From Fusibacter ferrireducens (GTDB lineage Bacteria > Bacillota > Clostridia > Peptostreptococcales > Acidaminobacteraceae): 64,000 nucleotides of DNA. The notes beneath the pieces were generated by a model. That model was given only the letters and a program-made list of their open reading frames with translations. It was not told the origin of the DNA and ran no database searches. Positions 51,173 to 60,424 of this stretch are shown one piece after another. The stretch spans positions 1 to 64,000 of the forward strand of contig NZ_JADKNH010000008.1 of NCBI RefSeq assembly GCF_015352425.1, read 5' to 3'. Numbering within the stretch: the stretch's first letter is position 1; each line of letters opens with the position of its first letter. The position numbers were made by a program, and so were the translations under genes.

Positions 51173-52227
51173 ATGCTCTTGAAAATATGATTAAATTAGA
51201 TGCAAATGAACTCGCTTATCCACTATCGGAAACGCAGATTGAAAAATTGCGCGCTGAACTGGATCTGCAAAAACTCAATCGGTATCCCGATGCAGATGCC
51301 ATTGAGCTCCTGGAAGCTTACAGTGCATACATTGGTATCCCACAAAGTCAAATCATCGCTGGCAACGGTTCAGACGAAGTTTTAGATCTCATTTATAAAG
51401 CATTCACCACGCCAAAGGATATTGTGCTTTCTGTGGACCCTTCATTTGTAATGTATGAGATTATGGCATCTATTTATAAATGTGAATTCAGACGATATCA
51501 GCCCGAAGCCTATTATGGCCTTACCCCAGATAACTTTATAGAATATGTTGAAATATTGAAACCCAAACTGATCTTCATCTGCAATCCAAACAATCCCACG
51601 GGTGCACTTTTAAACCCGGAGGATCTCATTAAAATCATCAAGTCTACCGATGCCTACGTGGTAATCGATGAAGCCTATGGTGAATTTATATGTGATCGGT
51701 TCATGGATTATTCCCTGCTTAATAAGATAGATGAACTGCCAAATTTAATTGTCCTTAAAACACTTTCTAAAGCATGCGGTCTCGCTGGGCTCAGAATTGG
51801 ATTTGGACTCTCAAACGCAGCCAACATGGCAAAACTCTACAGCTGTAAATACCCTTATACCATCAGCAATCTCTCGCAAGCCCTTGGTATTGCACTTTTG
51901 AAATCTGATTTTAAAGAAACCATCAACTCTAATCGTCTTCAAATTATTGAAACTAGAGATCGATTGATTGGAGAACTTAAACAGTATAAAGCACTGGAAG
52001 TCTTTGACTCATATGCGAATTTCATCTGGATGAAAATTGATTCCGAGCAAATCTCAAAAGAATACTTTTTAGAAGCATTTGCTGCAAAGAATATTAAAAT
52101 TAGATATTTCAAAAAAGACTACTTGGCAGATTATTTTAGAATCACTGTGGGTACTGAATACGAAGCTCAGCAGGTTATGGCATGTATTGATGCCGTATTG
52201 GGATTAGAAAGGGCGGCAGGACAATGA
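51169..52227 (+). CDS. hisC: Histidinol-phosphate aminotransferase
   Basis: 352 residues, PLP-dependent fold type I. MIKLDANELAYPLSE, RYPDADAIELLEAYSAYIG, AGNGSDEVLDLI, ICNPNNPTGALL, VVIDEAYGEF and the Lys of LKTLSKACGLAGLRIGFGL (Schiff-base lysine in S-K-A). Converts imidazole-acetol phosphate to histidinol phosphate. Overlaps hisG by 4 bases and hisB by 4 bases. Confidence 0.94.
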   Translation: MNALENMIKLDANELAYPLSETQIEKLRAELDLQKLNRYPDADAIELLEAYSAYIGIPQSQIIAGNGSDEVLDLIYKAFTTPKDIVLSVDPSFVMYEIMASIYKCEFRRYQPEAYYGLTPDNFIEYVEILKPKLIFICNPNNPTGALLNPEDLIKIIKSTDAYVVIDEAYGEFICDRFMDYSLLNKIDELPNLIVLKTLSKACGLAGLRIGFGLSNAANMAKLYSCKYPYTISNLSQALGIALLKSDFKETINSNRLQIIETRDRLIGELKQYKALEVFDSYANFIWMKIDSEQISKEYFLEAFAAKNIKIRYFKKDYLADYFRITVGTEYEAQQVMACIDAVLGLERAAGQ

Positions 52228-52784
52228 AACTTAGTAGAAAAACATTTGAGACTCAGGTCGAGCTAGAATTTGAACCCTATGGTAAAGGGCAATACGATAT
52301 CCAAACTCCAATTCCCTTTTTCACACACATGCTCGAACAATTTGCAAAACACGGACGTTTCAATCTCACACTTACAGTCACTGGAGATGATCCACACCAT
52401 ATTATTGAAGATGTGGGGATTCTGTTAGGTAAGGCTTTCAACGACAGTCTACCTGATAAAACAGGGATTGAGCGCTTTGCCGATAGTCTGATTCCCATGG
52501 ACGAAACTTTAGTCCAGATTGCTATTGACCTATCTGGCAGGAGCTATTTAGCCTTCAATGCAACCTTTCCAACCACCATTACCAGTGGCTTTGAAACCGA
52601 ATGGTGTCTTGAATTCATGACCGCCTTTTTACAGAATGCCAAAATGGCGCTTCACATTACCACACTTGCAGGCAAAAACACGCATCACATGCTTGAGGCC
52701 ATATTCAAAGGCACTGCCATCACACTGAGACGCGCATTGATGATTACAAGCGATTCACTGCCATCCACGAAAGGAGTTTTATAA
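52224..52784 (+). CDS. hisB: Imidazoleglycerol-phosphate dehydratase
   Basis: 186 residues, monofunctional (no HAD phosphatase domain as in E. coli). Metal-binding motifs: PFFTHMLEQFAKHGRF, DDPHHIIEDVGILLGKAF, SGFETEWCLEFMTAFLQNAKMALHI and GKNTHHMLEAIFKGTAITLRRAL. The family's usual D-H-H-x-x-E and T-H-H-x-x-E are seen here as D-P-H-H-I-I-E-D and N-T-H-H-M-L-E. Overlaps hisC by 4 bases and hisH by 1. Confidence 0.94.
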   Translation: MKLSRKTFETQVELEFEPYGKGQYDIQTPIPFFTHMLEQFAKHGRFNLTLTVTGDDPHHIIEDVGILLGKAFNDSLPDKTGIERFADSLIPMDETLVQIAIDLSGRSYLAFNATFPTTITSGFETEWCLEFMTAFLQNAKMALHITTLAGKNTHHMLEAIFKGTAITLRRALMITSDSLPSTKGVL

Positions 52785-53395
52785 TGACGATTATCATCGA
52801 TTATGGCGTAGGCAACATTTTTAATGTGCTAAATGCCTTCAGCAAAATTGATCCGGATACAAAGCTCTCTGCTGATCCTAAAGAAATTTTAGCAGCATCA
52901 CATATCATATTGCCAGGTGTAGGTGCCTTTGAAGATGCCATGAAGGCACTTGAGGCGCTCGGCCTTGATGAGACAATTAAAACGGCGGCTAACATGAACA
53001 TTCCCATCCTTGGCATATGTCTTGGCATGCAACTGCTCTATGAAAAGAGTCTTGAGAACGGAGAGTGGCAAGGTTTAGGTCTGCTACCGGGCACCATCGA
53101 TATCTTTAATAGAGATGCAGTTACCACCATTCCGCATATGGGCTGGAATGATCTCATTTTTACGGATCAATCTCCTTTTGTGAATATCAGTGGATTTGCT
53201 TATTTTGTGCATTCTTACCTAGCACCTCCTGATGCACAATACGTTTATGCTTATGTGACATATGAAAAGAGTAAAGTCCCTGCCATAGTGGGCACAGGCA
53301 ATGTTTACGGCATGCAGTTTCATCCGGAAAAGAGCAGTGCAACTGGCGCAAAGCTCATCCAACAATTTTATGAATTAACACAGGAGGCCCTATGA
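52784..53395 (+). CDS. hisH: Imidazole glycerol phosphate synthase glutaminase subunit
   Basis: 203 residues, class I glutamine amidotransferase. MTIIIDYGVGNIFNVLNAF, LPGVGAFEDAMKAL, the nucleophile in ILGICLGMQLLYE, and the His-Glu pair in GMQFHPEKSS complete the triad. Supplies ammonia to the HisF domain encoded two genes later. Start overlaps the hisB stop by one base (TAATG). Confidence 0.95.
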   Translation: MTIIIDYGVGNIFNVLNAFSKIDPDTKLSADPKEILAASHIILPGVGAFEDAMKALEALGLDETIKTAANMNIPILGICLGMQLLYEKSLENGEWQGLGLLPGTIDIFNRDAVTTIPHMGWNDLIFTDQSPFVNISGFAYFVHSYLAPPDAQYVYAYVTYEKSKVPAIVGTGNVYGMQFHPEKSSATGAKLIQQFYELTQEAL

Positions 53396-54117
53396 GAATT
53401 TTTCCAGCCATTGATATCAGTGGTTCAAAATGTGTCAGATTGACTCAAGGTAATTTTGATCAAAAAAAAGTTTATTATGACAATCCGTTGGATGCCGCTA
53501 AATTTTGGGAATCACAAGGTGCTCGTGATATACACATCGTGGATCTTGACGGTTCTCTAAATGGCGAGTTTGTGAATCTTTCAAATCTTAGAGAGATTGC
53601 CCAAGAGACGAAATTGAATATACAATTTGGCGGGGGCATCAGATCCTTAAAGGATGTTCAAACGCTTGTGGAAAGTGGCGTCAATCGTATTGTCATTGGC
53701 TCACTCGCCCTTAAGGATCTAAAGACTTTTAAAGACATCTTAGAGCGTTATACTTCTCAAATCGTCTGCGCTATAGACTTTAAAAACGACTATGTGATGA
53801 CGGAAGGATGGCAAGAGGAAAGCAAAATCAGTCTAAATACCTTTATTAAAACCATTTCGGATATCGGATGTAAATCTCTGCTCGTCACCAATATTTCCAG
53901 AGACGGCATGCTTACAGGTCCAGATATCAACACCTACAAGGCCATTAAAGATTTAACCTCAGCTGAAATCATCGCCTCTGGTGGGGTGAGTTCACTCGAA
54001 GATTTAAAAGCACTCAAATCCATTGGTATGCCTTCTGTGATCATAGGTAAAGCCTTCTATGAGCAAAAATTTACTTTTTCAGAGGCAGTACTAGCCGTAG
54101 GAGGTCCCGTATGTTAG
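53392..54117 (+). CDS. hisA: ProFAR isomerase
   Basis: 241 residues, (beta-alpha)8 barrel. [20 protein letters not shown] (catalytic Asp8 region), [46 protein letters not shown], and [20 protein letters not shown] with the second catalytic Asp. Interconverts ProFAR and PRFAR, the substrate of HisHF. Paralogue of HisF. Overlaps both neighbours (4 and 7 bases). Confidence 0.95.
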   Translation: MRIFPAIDISGSKCVRLTQGNFDQKKVYYDNPLDAAKFWESQGARDIHIVDLDGSLNGEFVNLSNLREIAQETKLNIQFGGGIRSLKDVQTLVESGVNRIVIGSLALKDLKTFKDILERYTSQIVCAIDFKNDYVMTEGWQEESKISLNTFIKTISDIGCKSLLVTNISRDGMLTGPDINTYKAIKDLTSAEIIASGGVSSLEDLKALKSIGMPSVIIGKAFYEQKFTFSEAVLAVGGPVC

Positions 54118-55448
54118 CTAAAAGAATAATCCCCTGCTTAGACATTAAAGCAGGTAAAGTCGTCAAAGGACAACAGTTTGAAAATGTCGTCTCCATAGCA
54201 GATCCGCTTGAAATCGCAAAATACTACAGCGATACAGGTGCTGACGAACTCATCTTTTATGATATTATGGCTTCAACAGAAGATCGAGGCCCCTTTTTAA
54301 ACCTCGTCTCTCAAATCGCTAAAACCATCAACATCCCCTTTACAGTGGGCGGTGGCGTAAAGTCCATAGATGACTTTGACGCACTTTTAAAATCAGGTGC
54401 AGATAAAGTATCCATTAACACGCAAGCTTTTATTAATCCAAGCTTGATCAAGGCTGCCAGCCTCAAATACGGCGCACAATGTGTGGTGCTTTCTGTGGAT
54501 ATTAAGAAGGTGGAGGATGAATATATCGTTTTCACACATGGCGGCAGAACCAACACAGGGAGAAAGGCACTCGATTGGATTTTAGAAGGCATTGAACTTG
54601 GTGCTGGCGAACTCTGCATCAACTCCATTGATGCAGATGGCAGTAAGAAAGGATTCGATTTGCCACTTTTAAAACAGATTGAATCTGAAGTTACAGTGCC
54701 AATCATCGCTTCTGGCGGTGCTGGCGACAAAATGGACTTCGTAAAACTCTTTAAAGAGACCACAATATCTGCAGGGTTAGCCGCAAGCATTTTTCACTCT
54801 AAAAAAGTCAGCATCCCTGAAGTCAAATTTGAACTCAAGCGTGAGAATATTCCCGTTCGAAGTTATTTCGCTCCCCTCTTTGACGCTGAGCTCATCCCAG
54901 CCATTGTTCAATCTGCTCGAACAGGTGTAGTTCTCATGCTGGCTTATGTTAACGAAGAAGCTCTTGAAAAGACGATTTCAACAGGCTATACGCATTTTTA
55001 TTCCAGAAGTAGACAATCGCTCTGGTTTAAAGGTGAAACTTCTGGCAACAAGCAAGCACTTGTGGATTTAAGATACGATTGTGACAACGATACCCTTCTA
55101 ATGATCGTTGATGAGGCAGGCCCCGCATGTCACACAGGCAGCTATTCTTGCTTTAACCAAGTGCCTGAAAATAAAAATGTCTTCAATCAATTGATGGCCG
55201 TCATAGAAGATCGTAAGGCAAATCCTGTGGCAGGCAGTTACACCAATTACCTCTTTGAAAAGGGCATCGACAAGATTCTCAAAAAAGTCGGTGAAGAAAG
55301 TGCAGAAGTCATTATAGGTGCAAAAAATTCAAAAGAAGAACTCCTCTATGAAATGGGTGATCTCTTTTATCATAGTTTAGTGCTTCTGGCAAATCAAAAT
55401 ATTGAGATCGGTGAACTCGAAGACGAGCTCAGAAAACGCTTTAAATAA
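54111..55448 (+). CDS. hisF: HisF-HisIE fusion protein
   Basis: 445 residues combining three activities. Residues 1-253 are HisF, the cyclase barrel of imidazole glycerol phosphate synthase ([50 protein letters not shown] with both catalytic Asps). Residues ~254-358 are HisI, phosphoribosyl-AMP cyclohydrolase ([39 protein letters not shown]). Residues ~359-445 are HisE, phosphoribosyl-ATP pyrophosphatase ([29 protein letters not shown]). HisIE fusions are common, but joining them to HisF is unusual. The frame is continuous, and TAGGAGG precedes the ATG. Last gene of the operon. Confidence 0.93.
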   Translation: MLAKRIIPCLDIKAGKVVKGQQFENVVSIADPLEIAKYYSDTGADELIFYDIMASTEDRGPFLNLVSQIAKTINIPFTVGGGVKSIDDFDALLKSGADKVSINTQAFINPSLIKAASLKYGAQCVVLSVDIKKVEDEYIVFTHGGRTNTGRKALDWILEGIELGAGELCINSIDADGSKKGFDLPLLKQIESEVTVPIIASGGAGDKMDFVKLFKETTISAGLAASIFHSKKVSIPEVKFELKRENIPVRSYFAPLFDAELIPAIVQSARTGVVLMLAYVNEEALEKTISTGYTHFYSRSRQSLWFKGETSGNKQALVDLRYDCDNDTLLMIVDEAGPACHTGSYSCFNQVPENKNVFNQLMAVIEDRKANPVAGSYTNYLFEKGIDKILKKVGEESAEVIIGAKNSKEELLYEMGDLFYHSLVLLANQNIEIGELEDELRKRFK

Positions 55449-55454
55449 TCGTTT

Positions 55455-55541
55455 AAAAAAGAAGGCCATGCAAAAGGATTCATGCTAGGACATCCTGTTA
55501 TTATACAGATATCTGCCCTCATAAACCCTGCGCACGGCCTT
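55455..55541. terminator. Terminator between the his operon and the converging cyclase gene
   Basis: AAGGCC-A-TGC pairs with GCGCA-CGGCCTT across a long internal stretch; in minus orientation it is followed by CTTTTTT. Serves the his operon (+) and the gene ending at 55550 (-). Confidence 0.55.
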
Positions 55542-55549
55542 TGTCTATC

Positions 55550-57154
55550 CTATTTTAAGATTTGAACGGATTGCTTGATAACCCGCTTCTCTTCATACAT
55601 TTTTTCATCCGCTAATTTAATCAGATTCTCAAGATCTTCTTCAGAATCAACAGTCACTTCTACGATGCCATGACTCACGCTGAGATTATACGATCTATTT
55701 TCGGATTGATTGATGTTTTCATATCCCATTGCAATACGTTGCCAGATCTTCTCTGCATCTTCCAAATTGCTGTTATGAAATACCACCAAAAACTCATCCC
55801 CACCAAATCTGACAATAAAGTCTTTCTTTCGAATTTGATCCTTAATGCCTTGAACTGCGGATAGTATCAATTCGTCGCCATATTTATGTCCCAAGTTGTC
55901 ATTGACCATTTTTAGGCCATTGACATCTATAAAGCAAAGACTCATCTTGAAGTTTAAACGCCCCACTTGAGACATGAGCTCCTTGAGCCTCTTAAGGCCA
56001 GCTCTCCGGTTGTAAGTCTTGGTAGCCGCATCGTATTCTGAATAAAATTTAATGCTCAGATATGCTTTTCTATTGACCCATATCAAATAAGAGATCAGCG
56101 CAGATATAATCAGAATAAGGAGACAAAAAATACTGTTTTCTCTTAAAACAAACCACAAAATCGCTTGATCATCGTCGCTAAAATAGAGTTGATGCTCACT
56201 ATCTCTAAGAACAGTGGATACCATATACCAATCTCCAAGATCCATTTCTAATTGACTTTTATCTGGATACCCTATATCCTGGGTAACTCTTGACGTCAAG
56301 TTCACTTTTGTAGCTACAAATAACCCATTGTATGTGAGTATTTCTGTCTTGCCATCTAAAATATCACCCCATTCTTTGGGATAGAAGTTTCCAAAACTTT
56401 GTTCTTGGGCATCTTCAAACATGAAACTGTATTCCAAATCTGGATTTTCACTGGACAGCCAATACCCCTCTGAATTGAGCAAAACGATTTCACCCACACC
56501 ATTTGTAGCCATGCTTCTAAAATTGTCCAGCATATGGTCTGCTAAATAGTTGAGTACGACGATCCCCTTCAGTTGTTTATCGAGGTCGTATAGAGGCGTC
56601 CCAATTCGGATCACAGGTTTGTAAGGTTCTTCAATACTGTCATTTTCCATGTTCAAATCCAGTTGACTGATATAGATGCTCTCCTCAGGCAAATGAATTG
56701 TATTCGTAAAATAGTAGCGCTCTACCTTGTTTTGAAGTTGATCGACAGGAACGATTTTACCTTTGCCATCTTCGTAATTGATGCGAATCCTTTCATCCCC
56801 TTCGAGGTCAATGAAACGAATTTGATCATAAATATTTCTATGTGTTGAAAACTCACGCCAAACCGATGCAACGTCGTCTACCTTATGTGCACCTGTCTCA
56901 GCATTATTGAAGGTGTGTTGCAGAAATTTGAGATCTTCAAGCACCATGCGATATTCTTGATCTAAAATTGAATTTTCAAGCGCGATCACACGTTGCTCAT
57001 TTTTAATGAGCTCCTGGAACTTTACTTCCCGTACATTTTTTTCAACATAGAACAGCACTAGAAAAAAAATGATGAACATGACAAAAAATATTATAGCTAT
57101 ATATTCTAGAATCGTCCATTTACTTTTTTCCCGTTTTGGATCCATAACGTCCAT
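55550..57154 (-). CDS. Membrane-bound diguanylate cyclase with Cache sensor
   Basis: 534 residues. Transmembrane helix ~20-38, an extracytoplasmic region of ~300 residues resembling double Cache sensors (YRMVLEDLKFLQHTF, FIDLEGDERIRINYEDGKG, PVIRIGTPLYDLDKQLKGIVVLNYLAD), a second helix (FCLLILIISALISYLIWV) and a GGDEF domain: FIVRFGGDEFLVVF with a full R-K-K-D inhibitory site just before. So it should make c-di-GMP under product control. GAGGG lies 7 bases before the ATG. It is 21 bases after the CZB chemoreceptor gene, so the two are co-transcribed. Confidence 0.92.
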   Translation of the reverse strand: MDVMDPKREKSKWTILEYIAIIFFVMFIIFFLVLFYVEKNVREVKFQELIKNEQRVIALENSILDQEYRMVLEDLKFLQHTFNNAETGAHKVDDVASVWREFSTHRNIYDQIRFIDLEGDERIRINYEDGKGKIVPVDQLQNKVERYYFTNTIHLPEESIYISQLDLNMENDSIEEPYKPVIRIGTPLYDLDKQLKGIVVLNYLADHMLDNFRSMATNGVGEIVLLNSEGYWLSSENPDLEYSFMFEDAQEQSFGNFYPKEWGDILDGKTEILTYNGLFVATKVNLTSRVTQDIGYPDKSQLEMDLGDWYMVSTVLRDSEHQLYFSDDDQAILWFVLRENSIFCLLILIISALISYLIWVNRKAYLSIKFYSEYDAATKTYNRRAGLKRLKELMSQVGRLNFKMSLCFIDVNGLKMVNDNLGHKYGDELILSAVQGIKDQIRKKDFIVRFGGDEFLVVFHNSNLEDAEKIWQRIAMGYENINQSENRSYNLSVSHGIVEVTVDSEEDLENLIKLADEKMYEEKRVIKQSVQILK

Positions 57155-57175
57155 TTTAAGTCCCTCAGTTGTCTA

Positions 57176-58567
57176 CTAGACATCACTCTTTCTAGGTTTT
57201 CCTTTTTTGCTTCTGCTTATCTTCTTCATTTGATTGAGGCAATCTACAACTTCTTTGGAAACCTGATCCATCATTTCAAGTGTAGATTCCGCACCAGAAA
57301 CATCGCCACTATTGTAAGCTCTTATTGCCTTTTTAGCCAATTCATGAAGTGAAGCATGCGGTTGTTCCATCTCCGAAACCACTTTTTTTATGCCGCCATC
57401 TTTAAATTCAGTCGTGTCGCACCACTTGCCAAGTCTACAAGTATGATGTGTGCCCACTTCAGATTCCTCTATGGATTCATACCCTAATATCATGTTATAT
57501 ACACGCCATTTCCAAATTAAATGATCGCTAATACAAATTTCAATCTGAGTTTTCATATCCAATGTAGAAGTGTTATTTAAAATTTCCATACGAATATCGT
57601 TGATAATCTTGGATACAGCGTTAAAGGCAAGCCCAGTTTTATTAGTTTCACCATGAATCACTTTGGCCTTATCGTTGACCACCATAACGGCACTGGACAT
57701 TTCTTCGGATGCGGCCGTCTGCTCCTCGATATTGCCGCTGATCTCCATAAAGGTTTCACTGATACCACTGAGCCCCTGTTTCATATTCCCTAGACCAGAA
57801 ACTGCTTTTGACATTTGGGCCTTGCCTTTTTCAAAAGCTTGATTTGAAACTTCGAGCGCTTGATCTGTATTGTCTATTTCATTGGACAGTGCATCTACAA
57901 TTTCCCTTATAAAATCAACTTGTTCTTTGGTACTTTCTGCAAGCTTTTTGATTTCATCAGCAACCACTGCAAAACCTCGCCCGTACTCCCCAGCTCTTGC
58001 AGCTTCAATGGAAGCATTAAGGGCTAAAAGATTGGTTTGATCCGCAACCCCCTTGATGATGCCCACCATGCTATTAATTTTCTGTGCTTCATCATTGAGT
58101 TTACCCATAGTCAATTTAACTTTTTGAGAAGCCTCAAAGGTGACTTCAATCTGTTCAAAAGCTTCTGTAATCATTTGAATAGAGTGATTGGCAACATCAA
58201 TGGACTGTGCTGTGGATTCATTCGAGCTCTGTACAAAACTAGATATATCTTCTATTGTTGCCGTCATTTCCTCACTGTTTGCGGAAATATTTTCTATCAT
58301 CTCTGTTTGCTTATTGACATCCATCAGCATATTCTTAACATAGTCTTGCTCTGTCACATATTTTAATAAGCTATTGACTTGTTTAAGCAATTCCACCATT
58401 TTCGCGTTTCCATTGTCTTCTTTTTCAAGTGTCTGATCTTCTTTTTCAAGTGTCTGATCTTCTTTCCCCTGCTCAGTTGATTCAACCTGATGCACCGCCT
58501 CCATTTTTTTTCTTTTAAATAACATACCCAACCCACCTTTTCTTTTTTTGGCCATAAAACCCTTCAT
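57176..58567 (-). CDS. Soluble methyl-accepting protein with C-terminal CZB zinc domain
   Basis: About 463 residues, no transmembrane helix. A Lys/Glu-rich N-terminus includes a 7-residue repeat (KEDQTLE twice, DNA repeat of 21 bases). The middle is an MCP signalling coiled coil whose hairpin tip reads [40 protein letters not shown]. The end is a CZB chemoreceptor zinc-binding domain: H in [20 protein letters not shown], and HASLHELA. Zinc-responsive CZB domains also regulate diguanylate cyclases, and here one is encoded just upstream of a cyclase gene. Start uncertain: ATGs at 58567, 58555 and 58525 (the last after AAGGTGGG). Confidence 0.9.
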   Translation of the reverse strand: MKGFMAKKRKGGLGMLFKRKKMEAVHQVESTEQGKEDQTLEKEDQTLEKEDNGNAKMVELLKQVNSLLKYVTEQDYVKNMLMDVNKQTEMIENISANSEEMTATIEDISSFVQSSNESTAQSIDVANHSIQMITEAFEQIEVTFEASQKVKLTMGKLNDEAQKINSMVGIIKGVADQTNLLALNASIEAARAGEYGRGFAVVADEIKKLAESTKEQVDFIREIVDALSNEIDNTDQALEVSNQAFEKGKAQMSKAVSGLGNMKQGLSGISETFMEISGNIEEQTAASEEMSSAVMVVNDKAKVIHGETNKTGLAFNAVSKIINDIRMEILNNTSTLDMKTQIEICISDHLIWKWRVYNMILGYESIEESEVGTHHTCRLGKWCDTTEFKDGGIKKVVSEMEQPHASLHELAKKAIRAYNSGDVSGAESTLEMMDQVSKEVVDCLNQMKKISRSKKGKPRKSDV

Positions 58568-58680
58568 TCCATATACATTTTTCTCTTATACCCACATACA
58601 CTTTTTACAATCTCACATTTTAAAGGAAAAATACAATAAAACGCACATGAATCTACTTTATTATACTATTTTCCCACTAT

Positions 58681-58733
58681 AAAAACCAAGGACAAAAGTT
58701 TTACTAAAATAAAACTTTTGTCCTTGGTTTTTA
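58681..58733 (-). terminator. Very strong terminator after the DUF2812 gene
   Basis: A perfect 23-bp stem (arms 58681-58703 and 58711-58733 region, core CCAAGGACAAAAG/CTTTTGTCCTTGG) with a 6-base loop and A/T flanks. Symmetric, so it can act in both directions. Confidence 0.88.
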
Positions 58734-58758
58734 TACTTTCTGAATTTTCCATATTTTT

Positions 58759-59286
58759 TTATATTTTCAATCTCTTATTTTGTTGCACGAGACGGTAAAT
58801 TGCATAGCCTACAAGTCCAAAAAATAACCCATAAAGACAAAAGAGCAGTACTCTTACGCCGGGATGCCAACGCAAGGCCTCTGATAAGACAATTGCCGCC
58901 AACGGTATTTGGGCCACTGTTGCAATAAGTGCAACTATAAGCAATCTGCTATTGCGTTCTATTAATGATTGTTTGTCCGTAAAAATAGAGGGTCTCTTTG
59001 CCTCATAACGCTTCTGCCACAAATACCAACCGCTCAACTTATTGACCAACTGCCAATGATCATCCTCCATAATATGACGGTATTCCTGAGATAGTTGGAT
59101 GTCATTTTGGTAGTCCACGCAATATCTTATTTTAGTGGGTTCTGCCTTTATAAAATGCAGGCATGTATGAGCAAATGTAGTTCTTTCAAGAATCCACCCC
59201 TTTAATGCCATCGATTCCAAGTACGCTTCAAAAGCATCGCATTGCCATCCCCACCACCAATAAAACTGCTTTTTATAATCGTTCAT
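58759..59286 (-). CDS. DUF2812 membrane protein, PadR partner
   Basis: 175 residues. The N-terminal ~110 residues are a DUF2812 domain (FYWWWGWQCDAFEAYLESMALKGWILERTT...FIKAEPTKIRYCVDYQN, WQLVNKLSGWYLWQK). Two transmembrane helices follow (LLIVALIATVAQIPLAAIVL and VLLFCLYGLFFGLVGYAIY). DUF2812 genes commonly sit beside PadR regulators, as here, and the role is unknown; a link to envelope stress or antimicrobial sensing is only contextual. Overlaps the padR stop by 14 bases. Confidence 0.87.
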   Translation of the reverse strand: MNDYKKQFYWWWGWQCDAFEAYLESMALKGWILERTTFAHTCLHFIKAEPTKIRYCVDYQNDIQLSQEYRHIMEDDHWQLVNKLSGWYLWQKRYEAKRPSIFTDKQSLIERNSRLLIVALIATVAQIPLAAIVLSEALRWHPGVRVLLFCLYGLFFGLVGYAIYRLVQQNKRLKI

Positions 59287-59605
59287 TTTTTAACCTCCAC
59301 TCAAGACCGTATTGATATAATTCTTCAATCCGTTTTATTTCAACCTGCATCACTTCAATTGCAAGTTGCGTCTGCTTGTAAATCTTTCTTCGATTCTCTT
59401 CTCTGATTGCAATGATTAAACCATCTGCTTCCATTTTGGATAATGTGCCATAAATAGTTCCAGGGCCTATGCGAATTCTACCCTTGGTCATTTTTTCCAC
59501 CTCCAAAATAACGCCATAGCCATGATTTTCTTTTGAAAGCGAAAGCAAGATGAGATAGGCCGTCTCTGTCATAGGTATATATTTATTGATAATATGCGTC
59601 AACAT
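59273..59605 (-). CDS. PadR family transcriptional regulator
   Basis: 110 residues from the ATG at 59605 (AAAGGTGG 5 bases upstream); a GTG three codons earlier lies in that site. Winged helix: ETAYLILLSLSKENHGYGVILEVEKMTKGRIRIGPGTIYGTLSKMEADGLI with the C-terminal dimer helix. GPGTIYGTLSKM is the PadR recognition helix pattern. It overlaps the DUF2812 gene by 14 bases and almost certainly binds the twin operators in its own promoter. Confidence 0.92.
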   Translation of the reverse strand: MLTHIINKYIPMTETAYLILLSLSKENHGYGVILEVEKMTKGRIRIGPGTIYGTLSKMEADGLIIAIREENRRKIYKQTQLAIEVMQVEIKRIEELYQYGLEWRLKNERL

Positions 59606-59619
59606 TTTTACCACCTTTC

Positions 59620-59676
59620 TATATCGCGTCGCGATATATCCAAGATAATTATATCACGTCACGATATACCTATCAA
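59620..59676 (-). promoter_or_regulatory. padR promoter with two palindromic operators
   Basis: TTGATA (59676-59671), 17-base spacer, TATAAT (59653-59648) on the minus strand. Two 19-base palindromes of the form TATATCRCGTCRCGATATA lie at 59650-59668 (exactly filling the spacer) and 59620-59638 (perfectly symmetric, over the leader). Their centres are 30 bp apart, about three helical turns, fitting cooperative binding by two PadR dimers. Confidence 0.8.
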
Positions 59677-59761
59677 TCCCTTTAACTCATTTCTTGGTTT
59701 TATTTTTTTGTTTTAGTTTTTGGTTTTCATTTTCTATGCCTTTACTCCAGATTAAAGATAA

Positions 59762-59812
59762 AAAAAGCACCCTTTTAAAGATGCTTTCGCAAGTGTCTTT
59801 AAAGGGTACCTT
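59762..59812 (-). terminator. luxS terminator
   Basis: ACCCTTTAAAGA pairs with TCTTTAAAAGGGT (one bulged base) on the minus strand, followed by GCTTTTTTT. Confidence 0.85.
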
Positions 59813-59853
59813 GTCGCTTAAAGCTATTTTTCCAGTTATATGATGTGTTTCAG

Positions 59854-60330
59854 TTACATCAGTGCATAGTTTAGAATGCTATCATCTGCTTTTTTTATAA
59901 TTCTTAGATAATCTTCCGCTTCCTGTCTTGCATCTGTCAGACTGTGAAGCTCATGATTCCCACATTCTGTCTTGTTGCCTTTAATGATATCCCCTCTAAA
60001 CGAAGCCACATATTCATAGGCTCGTTTTACATGTGGCAATATTTCTTCTGAGGTGTAAGTGCCTTGAAGGATTAAAGTCATCCCCGTGAGACTGCCTCTT
60101 GAACCAAAATAAACAAAGCGTTCACTCATTTCTTTATCGTTTGAAAAAAAGGCATTCATTAAATGCTCAATCGTATGAATACCATTGACACTCATTTTCT
60201 CTCTATTCGGCAATTTCATCCTTAAATCCAAAAACGTGAGCGATTCTTCACCGATCTTCATAATTTTAGAAACATATAATCCCTTTTGAAGCTTTAGATG
60301 GTCTACAGTGAAACTTTCACTTTTGTTCAT
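59854..60330 (-). CDS. luxS: S-ribosylhomocysteine lyase LuxS
   Basis: 158 residues from the ATG at 60330 (AGAGGAG upstream); the longer frame to 60369 is rejected. Zinc ligands: GIHTIEHLMNAFF (H-x-x-E-H) and ECGNHELHS (Cys). RMKLPNREKM and YFGSRGSLTGMTLIL match the family. Splits S-ribosylhomocysteine to homocysteine and the AI-2 precursor DPD in the methyl cycle. No mtn or metK nearby. It follows the sugar phosphorylase gene by 94 bases on the same strand. Confidence 0.96.
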   Translation of the reverse strand: MNKSESFTVDHLKLQKGLYVSKIMKIGEESLTFLDLRMKLPNREKMSVNGIHTIEHLMNAFFSNDKEMSERFVYFGSRGSLTGMTLILQGTYTSEEILPHVKRAYEYVASFRGDIIKGNKTECGNHELHSLTDARQEAEDYLRIIKKADDSILNYALM

Positions 60331-60424
60331 AATAGGGCTCCTCTCAAATGATGCATTCGTTGTTCTCATTATATGTTTCTAAAAGCTACTATACAATCTT
60401 TATTTTCTTTACGCCTTTAGAAAA

